A stretch of 64,000 bases of DNA from contig JBJLGX010000022.1 in NCBI GenBank assembly GCA_045564655.1, positions 26,081 to 90,080 on the forward strand, in the 5' to 3' direction. Below are positions 45,075 to 53,572 of this stretch, one piece after another. Both the position numbers and the translations under genes were made by a program. Numbering within the stretch: the stretch's first letter is position 1; every line of letters begins with the position of its first letter. This DNA is from UBA826 sp045564655. GTDB lineage: Bacteria; Chloroflexota; Dehalococcoidia; Lucifugimonadales; UBA826. The notes beneath the pieces were generated by a model. That model saw only the letters and a list, made by a program, of their open reading frames with translations. It was not told the origin of the DNA and did no database searches.

Positions 45075-45587
45075 GTGTCATCTGACCATCAGATTAACAA
45101 ATCTGAAATTGTGATTGGTATCATAAAAGGTGTTAGAGGGTTACACGGAGAATTAAAAGTAGAGCAAATGACTGATGTTCCCAATAGGTTTAATGTTGGG
45201 AATAAAGTACTAGTAAATGAAGAAGAATATTCAATATCATCTTCGAGATATGATCGAAACAGACTTCTTATTAAACTGACCGGTATAGACACCAGAGATC
45301 AGGCGGAATATTTTAAAGGATTATCTTTAAATATTAATAGTTCAGATAAAATTGTATTACCCGAAGGTAATTATTTTCATTACCAACTTTTAGATTTAAA
45401 TGTGTTTGATGAAAATGATTGTTACTTAGGAGTAATTAGAGAAATACTTCAAACAGGTGCCAATGACGTATATGTTATTGAGTGTAAAGAAACCCCGGAC
45501 TTATTACTACCCGCTATCTTGAGTGTCATAAAAGATGTTGATTTAAATTTGGGTAAAATGGTTGTTGTTGTTCCTGAAGGATTGTAA
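45075..45587 (+). CDS. rimM: Ribosome maturation factor RimM
   Basis: A 170-residue 16S rRNA processing factor that acts in 30S head maturation. The N-terminal RimM domain shows 'IGIIKGVRGLHGELKVEQMTD', and the C-terminal PRC-barrel shows 'YQLLDLNVFDEN' and 'LLLPAILSVIKDVDL'. It uses a GTG start. It ends the rpsT-rpsP-khpA-rimM unit; the next 299 bases hold the promoter for the ribosomal superoperon. Confidence 0.95.
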   Translation: MSSDHQINKSEIVIGIIKGVRGLHGELKVEQMTDVPNRFNVGNKVLVNEEEYSISSSRYDRNRLLIKLTGIDTRDQAEYFKGLSLNINSSDKIVLPEGNYFHYQLLDLNVFDENDCYLGVIREILQTGANDVYVIECKETPDLLLPAILSVIKDVDLNLGKMVVVVPEGL

Positions 45588-45791
45588 TTGAGGGTTGGGC
45601 ATGTTGCATCTGAAATTGTTGTTCATGTAGGGTCACCTATATGTGTAGCAATTACTCCTTATCAATCAACTAGATACAGTCAAATATTCTGCTTATGGTA
45701 ATGTTAGGTAAATATTAGATTATTTTTTTAAAAATGGCCTTGTGCCTGAAATTCGTTAAAAATTTAGTTAATATTTTGTAACTTCTAGTCG

Positions 45792-45820
45792 TTGACACTA
45801 TGTGCCTTCATGGCTATAAT
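45792..45820 (+). promoter_or_regulatory. Consensus sigma-70 promoter of the str-S10-spc-alpha superoperon
   Basis: Perfect TTGACA (45792-45797) and TATAAT (45815-45820) boxes are spaced exactly 17 bases apart, the strongest promoter match in the window. Transcription would start near 45827, giving a leader of about 60 bases before rpsL. The rest of the 299-base spacer between rimM and rpsL shows no convincing gene, tRNA or terminator. Confidence 0.9.
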
Positions 45821-45886
45821 TATTCCTTGTCGCTACTAAAATAGGGTCATATTTGATGTGACGTAGCGCCATATTTAAGGAATCTT

Positions 45887-46309
45887 ATGCCTACTGTAAA
45901 TCAATTAATAAGAAAAAAACGTGCCAAAAAGGTTCGTAAAAATACTGCGCCCGCTTTAGATTTGACTTGGAACACATTGAAAAATCGAGGTAGTAGGGGT
46001 GCAGGGTCTCCTCATAAAAGAGGTGTATGTGTGCAAGTTAGGACCCAAACTCCTAAAAAGCCTAACTCTGCTTTGCGTAAAGTAGCAAGAGTTCGATTGA
46101 CTAACGGAATGGAAGTCTCAGCATATATACCGGGAGAAGGGCATAATTTACAAGAGCACTCAGTTGTATTGATACGTGGAGGTAAGGTAAGAGATTTGCC
46201 TGGAGTTCGTTATCATGTTGTTAGGGGTGTTTTAGACACAGCTGGAGTTCAGGGAAGAAAGCGTGGGCGAAGTAAATATGGAACTCGTACTGATGGTAGT
46301 AGTGGATAA
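45887..46309 (+). CDS. rpsL: 30S ribosomal protein S12
   Basis: A 140-residue decoding-centre protein. Conserved loops are intact: 'TQTPKKPNSALRKVARV' and 'GGKVRDLPGVRYHVVRG'; mutations in these regions give streptomycin resistance in other bacteria. The lysine of 'PKKPNS' is the wild-type sensitive form. It is the first gene of the superoperon after the consensus promoter. Confidence 0.98.
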   Translation: MPTVNQLIRKKRAKKVRKNTAPALDLTWNTLKNRGSRGAGSPHKRGVCVQVRTQTPKKPNSALRKVARVRLTNGMEVSAYIPGEGHNLQEHSVVLIRGGKVRDLPGVRYHVVRGVLDTAGVQGRKRGRSKYGTRTDGSSG

Positions 46310-46340
46310 GTTTAAGTAAAGGTATTTAGGTAGGCATAAA

Positions 46341-46811
46341 ATGGCTCGAAGACGTAGAGCAGAAGTAAGGAAAATTCTTCCAGACCCAAGACATGGAAGT
46401 ATAGATGTTGCTAAGTTTATAAATTCTGTTATGCAAAACGGAAAAAAAACTGTTGCTCAGAAAATTGTTTATTCAGCGTTAGAGAATGCTGAAACAGAAT
46501 CAGGAAGACCGGGATTCGAAATTTTTGAACAAGCTATCAGAAATGCTACTCCTGCTATAGAGGTAAGGTCGCGTAGGGTCGGTGGGGCGAATTATCAAGT
46601 TCCTACAGAAATAAGACCTTCCAGAAAATTAGCTCTTGCTATGAGGTGGATTGTTACTGGGGCGCGCCAGCGCTCAGGAAGAGGAATGTCTCAGAAGCTG
46701 TCGGCTGAGTTGTTAGATGCCTCTCGGGGTCAAGGTGCAGCTGTACGCAGAAAAGAAGAAGTTTTCCGAATGGCAGAAGCGAATAGAGCTTTTGCTCATT
46801 ACAGGTGGTAA
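46341..46811 (+). CDS. rpsG: 30S ribosomal protein S7
   Basis: The 156-residue primary binder of the 16S 3' domain. It shows the S7 signature 'DPRHGSIDVAKFINSVMQNGKKTVAQKIVY' and 'RSRRVGGANYQVPTEIRP', ending in 'MAEANRAFAHYRW'. The length is normal. It lies between rpsL and fusA as in most str operons. Confidence 0.98.
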   Translation: MARRRRAEVRKILPDPRHGSIDVAKFINSVMQNGKKTVAQKIVYSALENAETESGRPGFEIFEQAIRNATPAIEVRSRRVGGANYQVPTEIRPSRKLALAMRWIVTGARQRSGRGMSQKLSAELLDASRGQGAAVRRKEEVFRMAEANRAFAHYRW

Positions 46812-46831
46812 ATCTAGTAAGGTGATTTTTT

Positions 46832-48895
46832 ATGCCCAGTAATAGTCTTAAACAAACACGAAATATAGGATTCATTGCACATATTGATGCAGGTAAAACC
46901 ACTGTGTCTGAAAGAGTTCTTTATTTTTCAGGACGAATACATAAATTAGGCAGTGTTGATGACGGCAATACGGCTACTGATTGGATGGAACAAGAAAAAG
47001 AAAGGGGAATCACTATTGTTTCAGCAGCCACTGCTACTACATGGAAAGAATGGGATCTAAATATTATTGATACTCCTGGCCATGTGGATTTCACAGCTGA
47101 AGTTGAAAGAAGTTTGCGTGTTTTGGACGGGGGAATTGTTGTTTTTGATTCTGTTGCAGGTGTGCAACCACAATCTGAGACAGTTTGGAGGCAAGCTAAT
47201 AAATATCAAGTTCCTAGAATTTGTTTCATAAATAAAATGGATAAGGTTGGGGGAGATTACTATAGGGCTACTCAAACTATTGTAGATAGATTGAGTGGTA
47301 ATCCGGTTACTATTCAGATTCCTATGGGTAGAGAAGACCAGTTTTATGGTGTTATTGATCTTATAGAAGGGAAATCTTTTACATTTGACAATGAAGGAAT
47401 TATGACAGAAGGTGGAGTGCCTGAGGAATTTTCTGAGGAATTTTCTGTTAAAAGAGCAGAAATGGTGGAAAAATTTGCTGAATTAGATGATGAGCTACTT
47501 GAAAAATTCTTGATGGAAGAAGATATTTCAATTGATGAATTAAAGAAATCTATAAGAAAATCAACAATAGCTAATAAGGTTGTTCCTGTTTTGTGCGGGA
47601 CAGCGTTAAAGAATAAATGTGTGCAACCTTTATTGGATGCAATTGGTGATTATTTGCCTTCCCCTTTAGATGTTCCTTCAGTTGAAGGACTTAAACCTGG
47701 GACAGATGAACTTATTTCTAGAAATGCGGAGAATGGCGCGCCATTCTCAGCATTGGCTTTTAAAACAGTAACAGATCCGTATATTGGTAGGTTAGTTTAT
47801 TTCCGAGTCTACTCAGGGTCAGCTAAATCTGGTTCTAGTGTTTTAAATACAGTAACAGGAGATAGGGAAAGATTGGGGCGTATTGTTAAAATGCATGCTG
47901 ATCAAAGAGAGGACATCGAGGAAGTTTTTGCTGGAGAGATAGCTGCAGCTATTGGATTAAAGGATACATCGACAGGAGAAACTATTTGTTCAATTGAAGA
48001 ACCGATATTGTTAGAGAAAATAGAGTTTCCTGACCCTGTAGTTTCTGTATCAGTTGAACCAAAATCTAGAGCTGATCAAGATAAATTGTCTGATGCGTTG
48101 GTTAAATTATCTGATGAAGACCCAACATTCACTATCAGATATGATGACGAAACAGGACAAACGGTTATGTCGGGTATGGGCGAATTGCACCTTGAAATTT
48201 TAACTGACAGGATGAAGCGTGAATTTAGTGTAGAAGCTAATATTGGAAAACCTAGAGTAGCATTTAGAGAAACTATACGTAAAAACACAACTGCTGAAGG
48301 TAAATTTGTTAGACAGTCTGGAGGCCATGGGCAGTATGGTCACGTTATTATTGAAATGGAACCACGCGAAAGAGGCGATGGGGTTTTATTTGAAAATAAA
48401 ATCAAGGGTGGTTCGATTCCTACAGAATATATATCCTCTGTTGAAGATGGCGTTAGGAAAGCTCTCAATAATGGACCTAAATCAGGGTTTCCGGTAATAG
48501 ATTTATTAGTTACTTTAATTGATGGAAGCTATCATGATGTGGACTCTTCTAAAGTATCATTTGAGGTTGCAGGGTCGATGGCTGCTAAAACGGCTGTTTT
48601 GAAGTGTAGCCCCGTTGTGTTAGAGCCAGTTATGAAATTAGAAGTTGTTACTCCTGAAAATTATTTAGGTGATGTGGTTGGAGATCTTGGTAGAAGAAGA
48701 GCATCAATAGAAACAATTGACGCTCAGGGGGACGTTCAAACTGTTAAGGCATCCTTGCCTTTGGCTGAAAGTTTTGGGTATGCCAATGATCTTAGGTCAA
48801 TAAGTCAAGGTAGGGCTGGTTACTCAATGGAATTTGATAAATACCTTGAAGCTCCTGAATCTGTAGTAGCTTCTCAAGAGCCTTCAAAAAGTTAA
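46832..48895 (+). CDS. fusA: Elongation factor G
   Basis: The translocation GTPase, 687 residues. G motifs are 'AHIDAGKTT' (G1), 'DTPGHVDF' (G3) and 'NKMDKVGG' (G4), followed by the EF-G domains II-V ('SGGHGQYGHVIIEMEPRE' is in domain IV). No tuf gene follows; rpsJ begins 13 bases downstream, so EF-Tu must be encoded elsewhere. Confidence 0.98.
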   Translation: MPSNSLKQTRNIGFIAHIDAGKTTVSERVLYFSGRIHKLGSVDDGNTATDWMEQEKERGITIVSAATATTWKEWDLNIIDTPGHVDFTAEVERSLRVLDGGIVVFDSVAGVQPQSETVWRQANKYQVPRICFINKMDKVGGDYYRATQTIVDRLSGNPVTIQIPMGREDQFYGVIDLIEGKSFTFDNEGIMTEGGVPEEFSEEFSVKRAEMVEKFAELDDELLEKFLMEEDISIDELKKSIRKSTIANKVVPVLCGTALKNKCVQPLLDAIGDYLPSPLDVPSVEGLKPGTDELISRNAENGAPFSALAFKTVTDPYIGRLVYFRVYSGSAKSGSSVLNTVTGDRERLGRIVKMHADQREDIEEVFAGEIAAAIGLKDTSTGETICSIEEPILLEKIEFPDPVVSVSVEPKSRADQDKLSDALVKLSDEDPTFTIRYDDETGQTVMSGMGELHLEILTDRMKREFSVEANIGKPRVAFRETIRKNTTAEGKFVRQSGGHGQYGHVIIEMEPRERGDGVLFENKIKGGSIPTEYISSVEDGVRKALNNGPKSGFPVIDLLVTLIDGSYHDVDSSKVSFEVAGSMAAKTAVLKCSPVVLEPVMKLEVVTPENYLGDVVGDLGRRRASIETIDAQGDVQTVKASLPLAESFGYANDLRSISQGRAGYSMEFDKYLEAPESVVASQEPSKS

Positions 48896-48908
48896 TTAGG
48901 ATAAATAT

Positions 48909-49223
48909 ATGACTCAAACAACTCAAAAAATAAGAGTTCTGCTGAAAGCTTTTGACCACAGGGTCTTGGATCAATCTGCGGGACAAATTGTAGAAACTGC
49001 TGAGAGGACAGGAGCTAGGGTTTCTGGGCCAGTTCCTTTGCCAACAGCAATAAAACGATTTTGTGTTTTAAGGGCTCCTCATATTGATAAAGATTCGAGA
49101 GAGCATTTTGAAATAAGAACCCATAATCGTCTTATTGATATTCACAATCCAACATCTAAGACTATAGACTCTTTGACGAGCCTTGATATGCCTGCTGGTG
49201 TTGATATTGCATTAAAGTTGTAA
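48909..49223 (+). CDS. rpsJ: 30S ribosomal protein S10 (NusE)
   Basis: A 104-residue 30S head protein that is also the antitermination factor NusE. It has 'IRVLLKAFDHRVLDQSAGQIVETAERTGARVSGPVPLPT' split across its length and 'THNRLIDIHNPTSKTIDSL'. It begins the S10 section of the superoperon directly after fusA. Confidence 0.97.
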   Translation: MTQTTQKIRVLLKAFDHRVLDQSAGQIVETAERTGARVSGPVPLPTAIKRFCVLRAPHIDKDSREHFEIRTHNRLIDIHNPTSKTIDSLTSLDMPAGVDIALKL

Positions 49224-49240
49224 ACGGATAGAGGGTTAAA

Positions 49241-49861
49241 ATGTCATTAAATGGAATAGTTGGAAAAGTTATCGGTGGGACTCAGTTTTATCACGAAGAT
49301 GGTAGATCGGATCAGGCGACTGCTATTCAGGCAGGACCTTGCATAATTACACAGATTAAGTCGCATGAACTGGATGGATACGAAAGTGTTCAGTTGGGTT
49401 TTTCGCCAACTAATAATTCTAATGCTCCTACAAAAGGGCATATGGAAAAATCAGGCGGCCAAACGTTTCGTTATCTTAGAGAGGTGTCCGGTAAAGAGAT
49501 TGATTCTTTGGAGTTAGGGAATTCAGTCGATGTTAGTATTTTTGAAGTAGGAGCGAAAGTTAATATTACAGGGGTTTCTAAGGGTAAGGGGTTCCAGGGA
49601 GGAGTTAAAAGGTATAACTTCAAAGGTGGACCTAAAACCCACGGTCAATCAGATAGGCATAGAGCTCCGGGTTCAATAGGAGCTGGGACTACTCCCGGTC
49701 GTGTCATTAAGGGTATGAGAATGGCAGGCAGAATGGGGGGAGATAAAGTTACAGTTAAAAATTTAGAAGTTTTGTTGGTCGATGTTGATAGGAATCTTTT
49801 GTTAGTTAAAGGATCAGTTCCAGGACACAAAGATTCGATTTTATTAATTAATAAGTCTTAG
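49241..49861 (+). CDS. rplC: 50S ribosomal protein L3
   Basis: A 206-residue early-assembly protein of the 50S subunit. The central loop is intact ('GVSKGKGFQGGVKRYNFKGGPKTHGQSDRHRAPGSIG' in pieces), followed by 'GRVIKGMRMAGRMGGDKVTVKNLEV'. The length is normal. It lies 17 bases after rpsJ and 13 before rplD. Confidence 0.97.
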   Translation: MSLNGIVGKVIGGTQFYHEDGRSDQATAIQAGPCIITQIKSHELDGYESVQLGFSPTNNSNAPTKGHMEKSGGQTFRYLREVSGKEIDSLELGNSVDVSIFEVGAKVNITGVSKGKGFQGGVKRYNFKGGPKTHGQSDRHRAPGSIGAGTTPGRVIKGMRMAGRMGGDKVTVKNLEVLLVDVDRNLLLVKGSVPGHKDSILLINKS

Positions 49862-49874
49862 TAGTTAAGTTAAT

Positions 49875-50924
49875 ATGAAATTGCAAATAAAAAATAAATC
49901 TGGTGAATCTGCAGGAGAAATAGACGTTCGTCCTGATGTCTTTGCGGTTCCTGAAAAAATGTCTTTGGTGCATCAAGTGGCAACAGCTCACTTAGCAAAT
50001 AAAAGGCAAGGCACTGCGAAAACTAAAACTAGGTCCGAAGTATCAGGAGGAGGGGCAAAGCCTCGTCCGCAGAAGCATACTGGAGGATCACGACAAGGTT
50101 CGATAAGATCACCTTTATGGGTAGGTGGAGGTAGGGCTTTTGGGCCTACGCCACGCAGTTATAGGCAAAGTACTCCAAAGAAAATGAGGAGGATTGCCAT
50201 ACTGTCTGCTTTATCTAGCAAATATAGAGATGGAAATCTGGTGATTCTTAATGATTTAGATATAGATAGCGGCAAGACTAAAGAGATGGCCTCTGTGTTG
50301 GGTTCGTTAAATATAACGAAATCAGTTCTTGTTGTTACAGATGTTCCAAATGAAAATGTTATTAATGCATCTAGAAATCTTAATAAGGTTAAAACCCTTC
50401 CGGCTCATGTTATTAACACTTTAGATTTGGTAAACAAATCGACTGTAGTGATGACTGTTGAGGCTGTTAGGAAAATCGAAGATTTGTGGGGTGGAGTCTA
50501 TAAAAAAGACACTTTAGAAGCTACTGCTAAGTCAGAAACTACTGCTAAGCCAAAAGCTGCCGCTAAGCCAAAAGCTGCCGCTAAGTCAGAAACTACTGCT
50601 AAGCCAAAAGCTGCTGCTAAGCCAAAAGCTGCTGCTAAGCCAAAAGCTGCCGCTAAGTCAGAAACTACTGCTAAGCCAAAAGCTGCTGCTAAGCCAAAAG
50701 CTACTGCTAAGCCAAAACCTGTAGAACAAATCGGATTATCTTCTAGGAATTTAAATCTTTTATTGAGTGCAGGGCTAAAAACTGTGGATGATGTAATGGG
50801 AAAATCCAAGAAAGATCTTTTAGAAATTAAAGGATTTGGGGAAAAGTCCTATGTGGAACTTTGTGACAAATTGAAAGATTCAGGGATTAAATCGCCTGAA
50901 AATATTTTTGAAACTGAAGGATAA
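49875..50924 (+). CDS. rplD: 50S ribosomal protein L4 with basic repeat linker and alpha-CTD-like C-terminal domain
   Basis: Residues 1-210 are an ordinary L4, with the exit-tunnel loop 'KTRSEVSGGGAKPRPQKHTGGSRQGSIRSP' in sections and 'FGPTPRSYRQSTPKKMRR'. L4 normally ends there. Here eleven hexads of AKPKAA or AKSETT type (residues 218-283) lead to a helix-hairpin-helix domain at 284-349: 'IGLSSRNLNLLLSAGLKTVDDV', 'KKDLLEIKGFGEKSYVEL'. This closely follows the pattern of the RNA polymerase alpha C-terminal domain (LS-R-N-L-AG-TV, then DLL-I-G-KS). All parts are in one uninterrupted frame, and rplW follows normally, so the fusion appears real. The added domain may bind nucleic acid. Confidence 0.93.
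   Translation: MKLQIKNKSGESAGEIDVRPDVFAVPEKMSLVHQVATAHLANKRQGTAKTKTRSEVSGGGAKPRPQKHTGGSRQGSIRSPLWVGGGRAFGPTPRSYRQSTPKKMRRIAILSALSSKYRDGNLVILNDLDIDSGKTKEMASVLGSLNITKSVLVVTDVPNENVINASRNLNKVKTLPAHVINTLDLVNKSTVVMTVEAVRKIEDLWGGVYKKDTLEATAKSETTAKPKAAAKPKAAAKSETTAKPKAAAKPKAAAKPKAAAKSETTAKPKAAAKPKATAKPKPVEQIGLSSRNLNLLLSAGLKTVDDVMGKSKKDLLEIKGFGEKSYVELCDKLKDSGIKSPENIFETEG
50526..50723 (+). repeat. 18-bp tandem repeats inside rplD
   Basis: Eleven 18-base units encode hexads of two types, GCTAAGCCAAAAGCTGCT-like (AKPKAA) and GCTAAGTCAGAAACTACT-like (AKSETT), in the order S-P-P-S-P-P-P-S-P-P-P. The mosaic order suggests expansion by unequal recombination. All units are multiples of three, so length change would not break the frame. 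Confidence 0.9.
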
Positions 50925-50929
50925 GAAAA

Positions 50930-51223
50930 ATGTCTTCTATACATAAATTTTCAATACTTAAGCGTCCGGTGATAACAGAGAAAGCAACTATGTTGCAACA
51001 GGACAGGCGATATGTATTTGAAGTTGATACTTCAGCGACCAAATTAGAAATTAAAGATGCTGTAGAGGCTGCATTTGGAGTGTCTGTCGTGCATGTTAAC
51101 ACAATGCATGTTAGGGGTAAAAGTAAGAGATTTGGCCCTAAAGTATCTCAATTAAAATCTTGGAAAAAAGCTATTGTTACTCTTGAACAGGGTGACTCTA
51201 TAGCGTTGTTTGAGGGAGTCTAA
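50930..51223 (+). CDS. rplW: 50S ribosomal protein L23
   Basis: A 97-residue protein at the tunnel exit, where SRP and trigger factor dock. It has 'ILKRPVITEKATMLQQDRRYVFEVD' and 'KLEIKDAVEAAFGVSVVHVNT'. Its stop shares a base with the rplB start. Confidence 0.97.
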   Translation: MSSIHKFSILKRPVITEKATMLQQDRRYVFEVDTSATKLEIKDAVEAAFGVSVVHVNTMHVRGKSKRFGPKVSQLKSWKKAIVTLEQGDSIALFEGV

Positions 51224-52086
51224 TGCCGTTAAAAACTAGAAAACCCATAACTCCTGGACAAAGAGGTTTAGTTTTACAAACTACTGATGACATAACTCGT
51301 CGAAAACCTAAGAAAAATCTTGTAAAGCCAATAAAGAAAACAGGTGGTAGAAACTCGAGTGGACGTATGACTGTTCGGCATAGAGGTGGAGGCCATAAAA
51401 GAAGGTATAGAGTTATTGATTTTAAGCGGGATAACTATGATATTCCAGGGGTCGTAGAGACTATTGAATATGATCCTAATAGAACATCTAGGATTGCATT
51501 GATTAAATTCAGTAATGGAGATTGGAGATATATTTTAGCTCCAAATAATTTGAGAGTTGGAAATAAAGTTATATCTTCTAGAGATGGAAAGAAAATAAAT
51601 GAAGAAAGACTCGCACAGAATACAGCTATTGGAAATTCTTTACCATTAGGATTAATGCCACCAGGCCTTATTGTACATAACGTTGAATTAACGTTAGGAA
51701 AGGGAGGTCAAATTGTTCGAGGAGCTGGTACATCAGCTCAAGTTCTTGCACATGAAGGGAAATACACATTATTACGATTACCTTCTGGCGAAATGAGAAA
51801 TATTTTAAGTGAATGTATAGCTACAATTGGACAATTAAGTGCTGTTGACACAAAAAATGTCAAATTAGGTAAAGCAGGCAGGACGCGTTACAAAGGGATA
51901 AGGCCTTCTGTTAGGGGTGTCGCTATGGCTCCTAATGCTCACCCTCATGGTGGAGGGGAAGGTAGATCTCCAATAGGTATGCCTGGCCCTAAGACTCCTT
52001 GGGGTAAACCAGCTTTAGGGTACAGAACAAGAAAAAAGAAGAAACCTTCTAGTAAATTTATTGTAAGAAGAAGATACGACAAGTAG
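51223..52086 (+). CDS. rplB: 50S ribosomal protein L2
   Basis: A 287-residue protein near the peptidyl transferase centre. Motifs include 'GRMTVRHRGGGHKRRYRVIDF' and the active-site loop 'RGVAMAPNAHPHGGGEGRSPIG', which holds the conserved histidine. The tail is basic ('RTRKKKKPSSKFIVRRR'). The length is typical. Confidence 0.98.
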   Translation: MPLKTRKPITPGQRGLVLQTTDDITRRKPKKNLVKPIKKTGGRNSSGRMTVRHRGGGHKRRYRVIDFKRDNYDIPGVVETIEYDPNRTSRIALIKFSNGDWRYILAPNNLRVGNKVISSRDGKKINEERLAQNTAIGNSLPLGLMPPGLIVHNVELTLGKGGQIVRGAGTSAQVLAHEGKYTLLRLPSGEMRNILSECIATIGQLSAVDTKNVKLGKAGRTRYKGIRPSVRGVAMAPNAHPHGGGEGRSPIGMPGPKTPWGKPALGYRTRKKKKPSSKFIVRRRYDK

Positions 52087-52110
52087 TTGGATTAAGGGAG
52101 ATAAATATAA

Positions 52111-52395
52111 ATGTCTAGATCTATAAAGAAAGGGCCATTCGTTCACCCTAAACTTTCAAAGAAAGTTGAAAGGGTTATGAATTCCGATAAAAGGGAAGTG
52201 ATAAAGACTTGGTCTAGGGCTTCTGTAATTATGCCGGATATGATCGGGTTAACAATTGGAGTTCATGATGGTAGGCGTCATGTTCCTGTTTTTGTAACTG
52301 AAAATATGGTTGGTCATAAATTAGGAGAATTCGCTCCTACTAGAACATTTAGAGGGCATTCTTCTAAATCAGAACGAATGTCGAGTATCAGTTAA
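52111..52395 (+). CDS. rpsS: 30S ribosomal protein S19
   Basis: A 94-residue 30S head protein with 'RSIKKGPFVHPKLSKKVE', 'KTWSRASVIMPDMIGLTIGVHDGRRHVPVFVTENM' in parts and 'KLGEFAPTRTFRGH'. Normal length, in the standard position between rplB and rplV. Confidence 0.98.
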   Translation: MSRSIKKGPFVHPKLSKKVERVMNSDKREVIKTWSRASVIMPDMIGLTIGVHDGRRHVPVFVTENMVGHKLGEFAPTRTFRGHSSKSERMSSIS

Positions 52396-52428
52396 GTTAT
52401 AAATAGGAATGATAAGTAGGTTTTCATC

Positions 52429-52767
52429 ATGGGTATAAAAGCAAAATCTAGTAATACAGGAATATCTGTAAAAAAACTAAAGCCTATTGTTAATCTTGTG
52501 AGAGGCATGAAGGTTGATGAAGCATTAACGACATTAAAGTTTTTGCAATCTCCTGCAGCTGCAAGAGTTGCCAAAACAGTTAAGTCTGCTGCTTCTAATG
52601 CGGAGAATGAGTTAATGGCAAGAACTGAAGACCTCAAAATTTCAGAGATATTTGCTAATGAAGCTCCTCGCACTAAAAGGTTTAGAGCTAGAGCTAGAGG
52701 TCGTGTAGGAAGAATAAATAGACGAAGTAGCCATATAACCGTTGTGGTTGCTGAAGAGGAGCTTTAA
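52429..52767 (+). CDS. rplV: 50S ribosomal protein L22
   Basis: A 112-residue protein that lines the exit tunnel. It has 'IRM'-less but recognisable 'VKKLKPIVNLVRGMKVDEALTTLKF' and the tunnel hairpin 'RFRARARGRVGRINRRSSHITVVV'. The rpsC start follows after one base. Confidence 0.95.
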   Translation: MGIKAKSSNTGISVKKLKPIVNLVRGMKVDEALTTLKFLQSPAAARVAKTVKSAASNAENELMARTEDLKISEIFANEAPRTKRFRARARGRVGRINRRSSHITVVVAEEEL

Positions 52768-52768
52768 A

Positions 52769-53569
52769 TTGGGCCAGAAAATACATCCAAATGGATTTAG
52801 GGTTGGAATTACTAAAGACTGGACAGCAACTTGGTTTGCTTCTACAGGCGCAGAATACGCATCTTTGCTTAAAGAAGATGTAGTAATAAGAAAAACAATA
52901 AAAGATATGTATCAAGATGCGAGTATATCGAAAGTTGATATTGAAAGAGATTCTAATGAAGTATCCGTGACAATACATACGGCAAGACCTGGAATAGTTA
53001 TTGGACGAGGTGGACAAAGAGTCGATGAATTACGGAAAGAACTTGATACCAAAACAGGAATAAGAAGAACCAAGCTGAATGTTAAAGAAATTAAAGAACC
53101 TGAGTTGGATGCATATTTAGTTGCAAGAAACGTTGCAGATCAATTAGAAAGAAGAGTGGCGTTTCGAAGAGCTATCAGGCAGTCTCTCACTAGAACAATG
53201 CAAGCTGGAGCTGAAGGGATAAAAATCATTGCATCGGGAAGATTAGCAGGAGCTGATATTGCGAGGGCAGAGAAAGCTATGGAAGGGCGTGTTCCTCTTC
53301 ATACACTCAGGGCAGATATTGATTATGGATTAGCGGAGGCTAATACTGAATTTGGTGTCATTGGAGTTAAAGCTTGGATATGTAGGGGCAATATTGTAAA
53401 TCCTACAATAATAGGAAAAGTGGTTTTAGAAGATGAGGAAACGGTCTTTGAAGATTCTGAAGAAGAAGTTGCAGCCATTGAGGTTCTAGTAACTGCAAAT
53501 GAAGGTAATACTCTTAATAAAGATGAAGAGAAAGAAAATTCAGATGAAGGAAAGTCTGAAGAGGAATAA
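52769..53569 (+). CDS. rpsC: 30S ribosomal protein S3 with acidic C-terminal tail
   Basis: An S3 of 266 residues starting at the TTG 52769, one base after the rplV stop and behind GAGGAG. An upstream ATG at 52742 would run into rplV and add residues foreign to S3. The family start 'GQKIHPNGFRVGI', the KH-domain 'IVIGRGGQRVDELRKEL' and 'LHTLRADIDYGLAEANTEFGVIGVKAWI' are clear. The last 45 or so residues are an acidic extension ('EDSEEEVAA', 'NKDEEKENSDEGKSEEE') not needed for the S3 fold. Confidence 0.97.
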   Translation: MGQKIHPNGFRVGITKDWTATWFASTGAEYASLLKEDVVIRKTIKDMYQDASISKVDIERDSNEVSVTIHTARPGIVIGRGGQRVDELRKELDTKTGIRRTKLNVKEIKEPELDAYLVARNVADQLERRVAFRRAIRQSLTRTMQAGAEGIKIIASGRLAGADIARAEKAMEGRVPLHTLRADIDYGLAEANTEFGVIGVKAWICRGNIVNPTIIGKVVLEDEETVFEDSEEEVAAIEVLVTANEGNTLNKDEEKENSDEGKSEEE

Positions 53570-53572
53570 ATA

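Noticed and set aside
45588..45701. Short TTG-started frame (37 codons) right after rimM
   Set aside because: No ribosome site, no recognisable motif and composition not clearly coding; treated as part of the promoter spacer.
50498..50809. Antisense open frame rich in Ala, Phe and Gly across rplD
   Set aside because: It mirrors the 18-bp repeat; the sense frame encodes a continuous L4 with a recognisable C-terminal domain.
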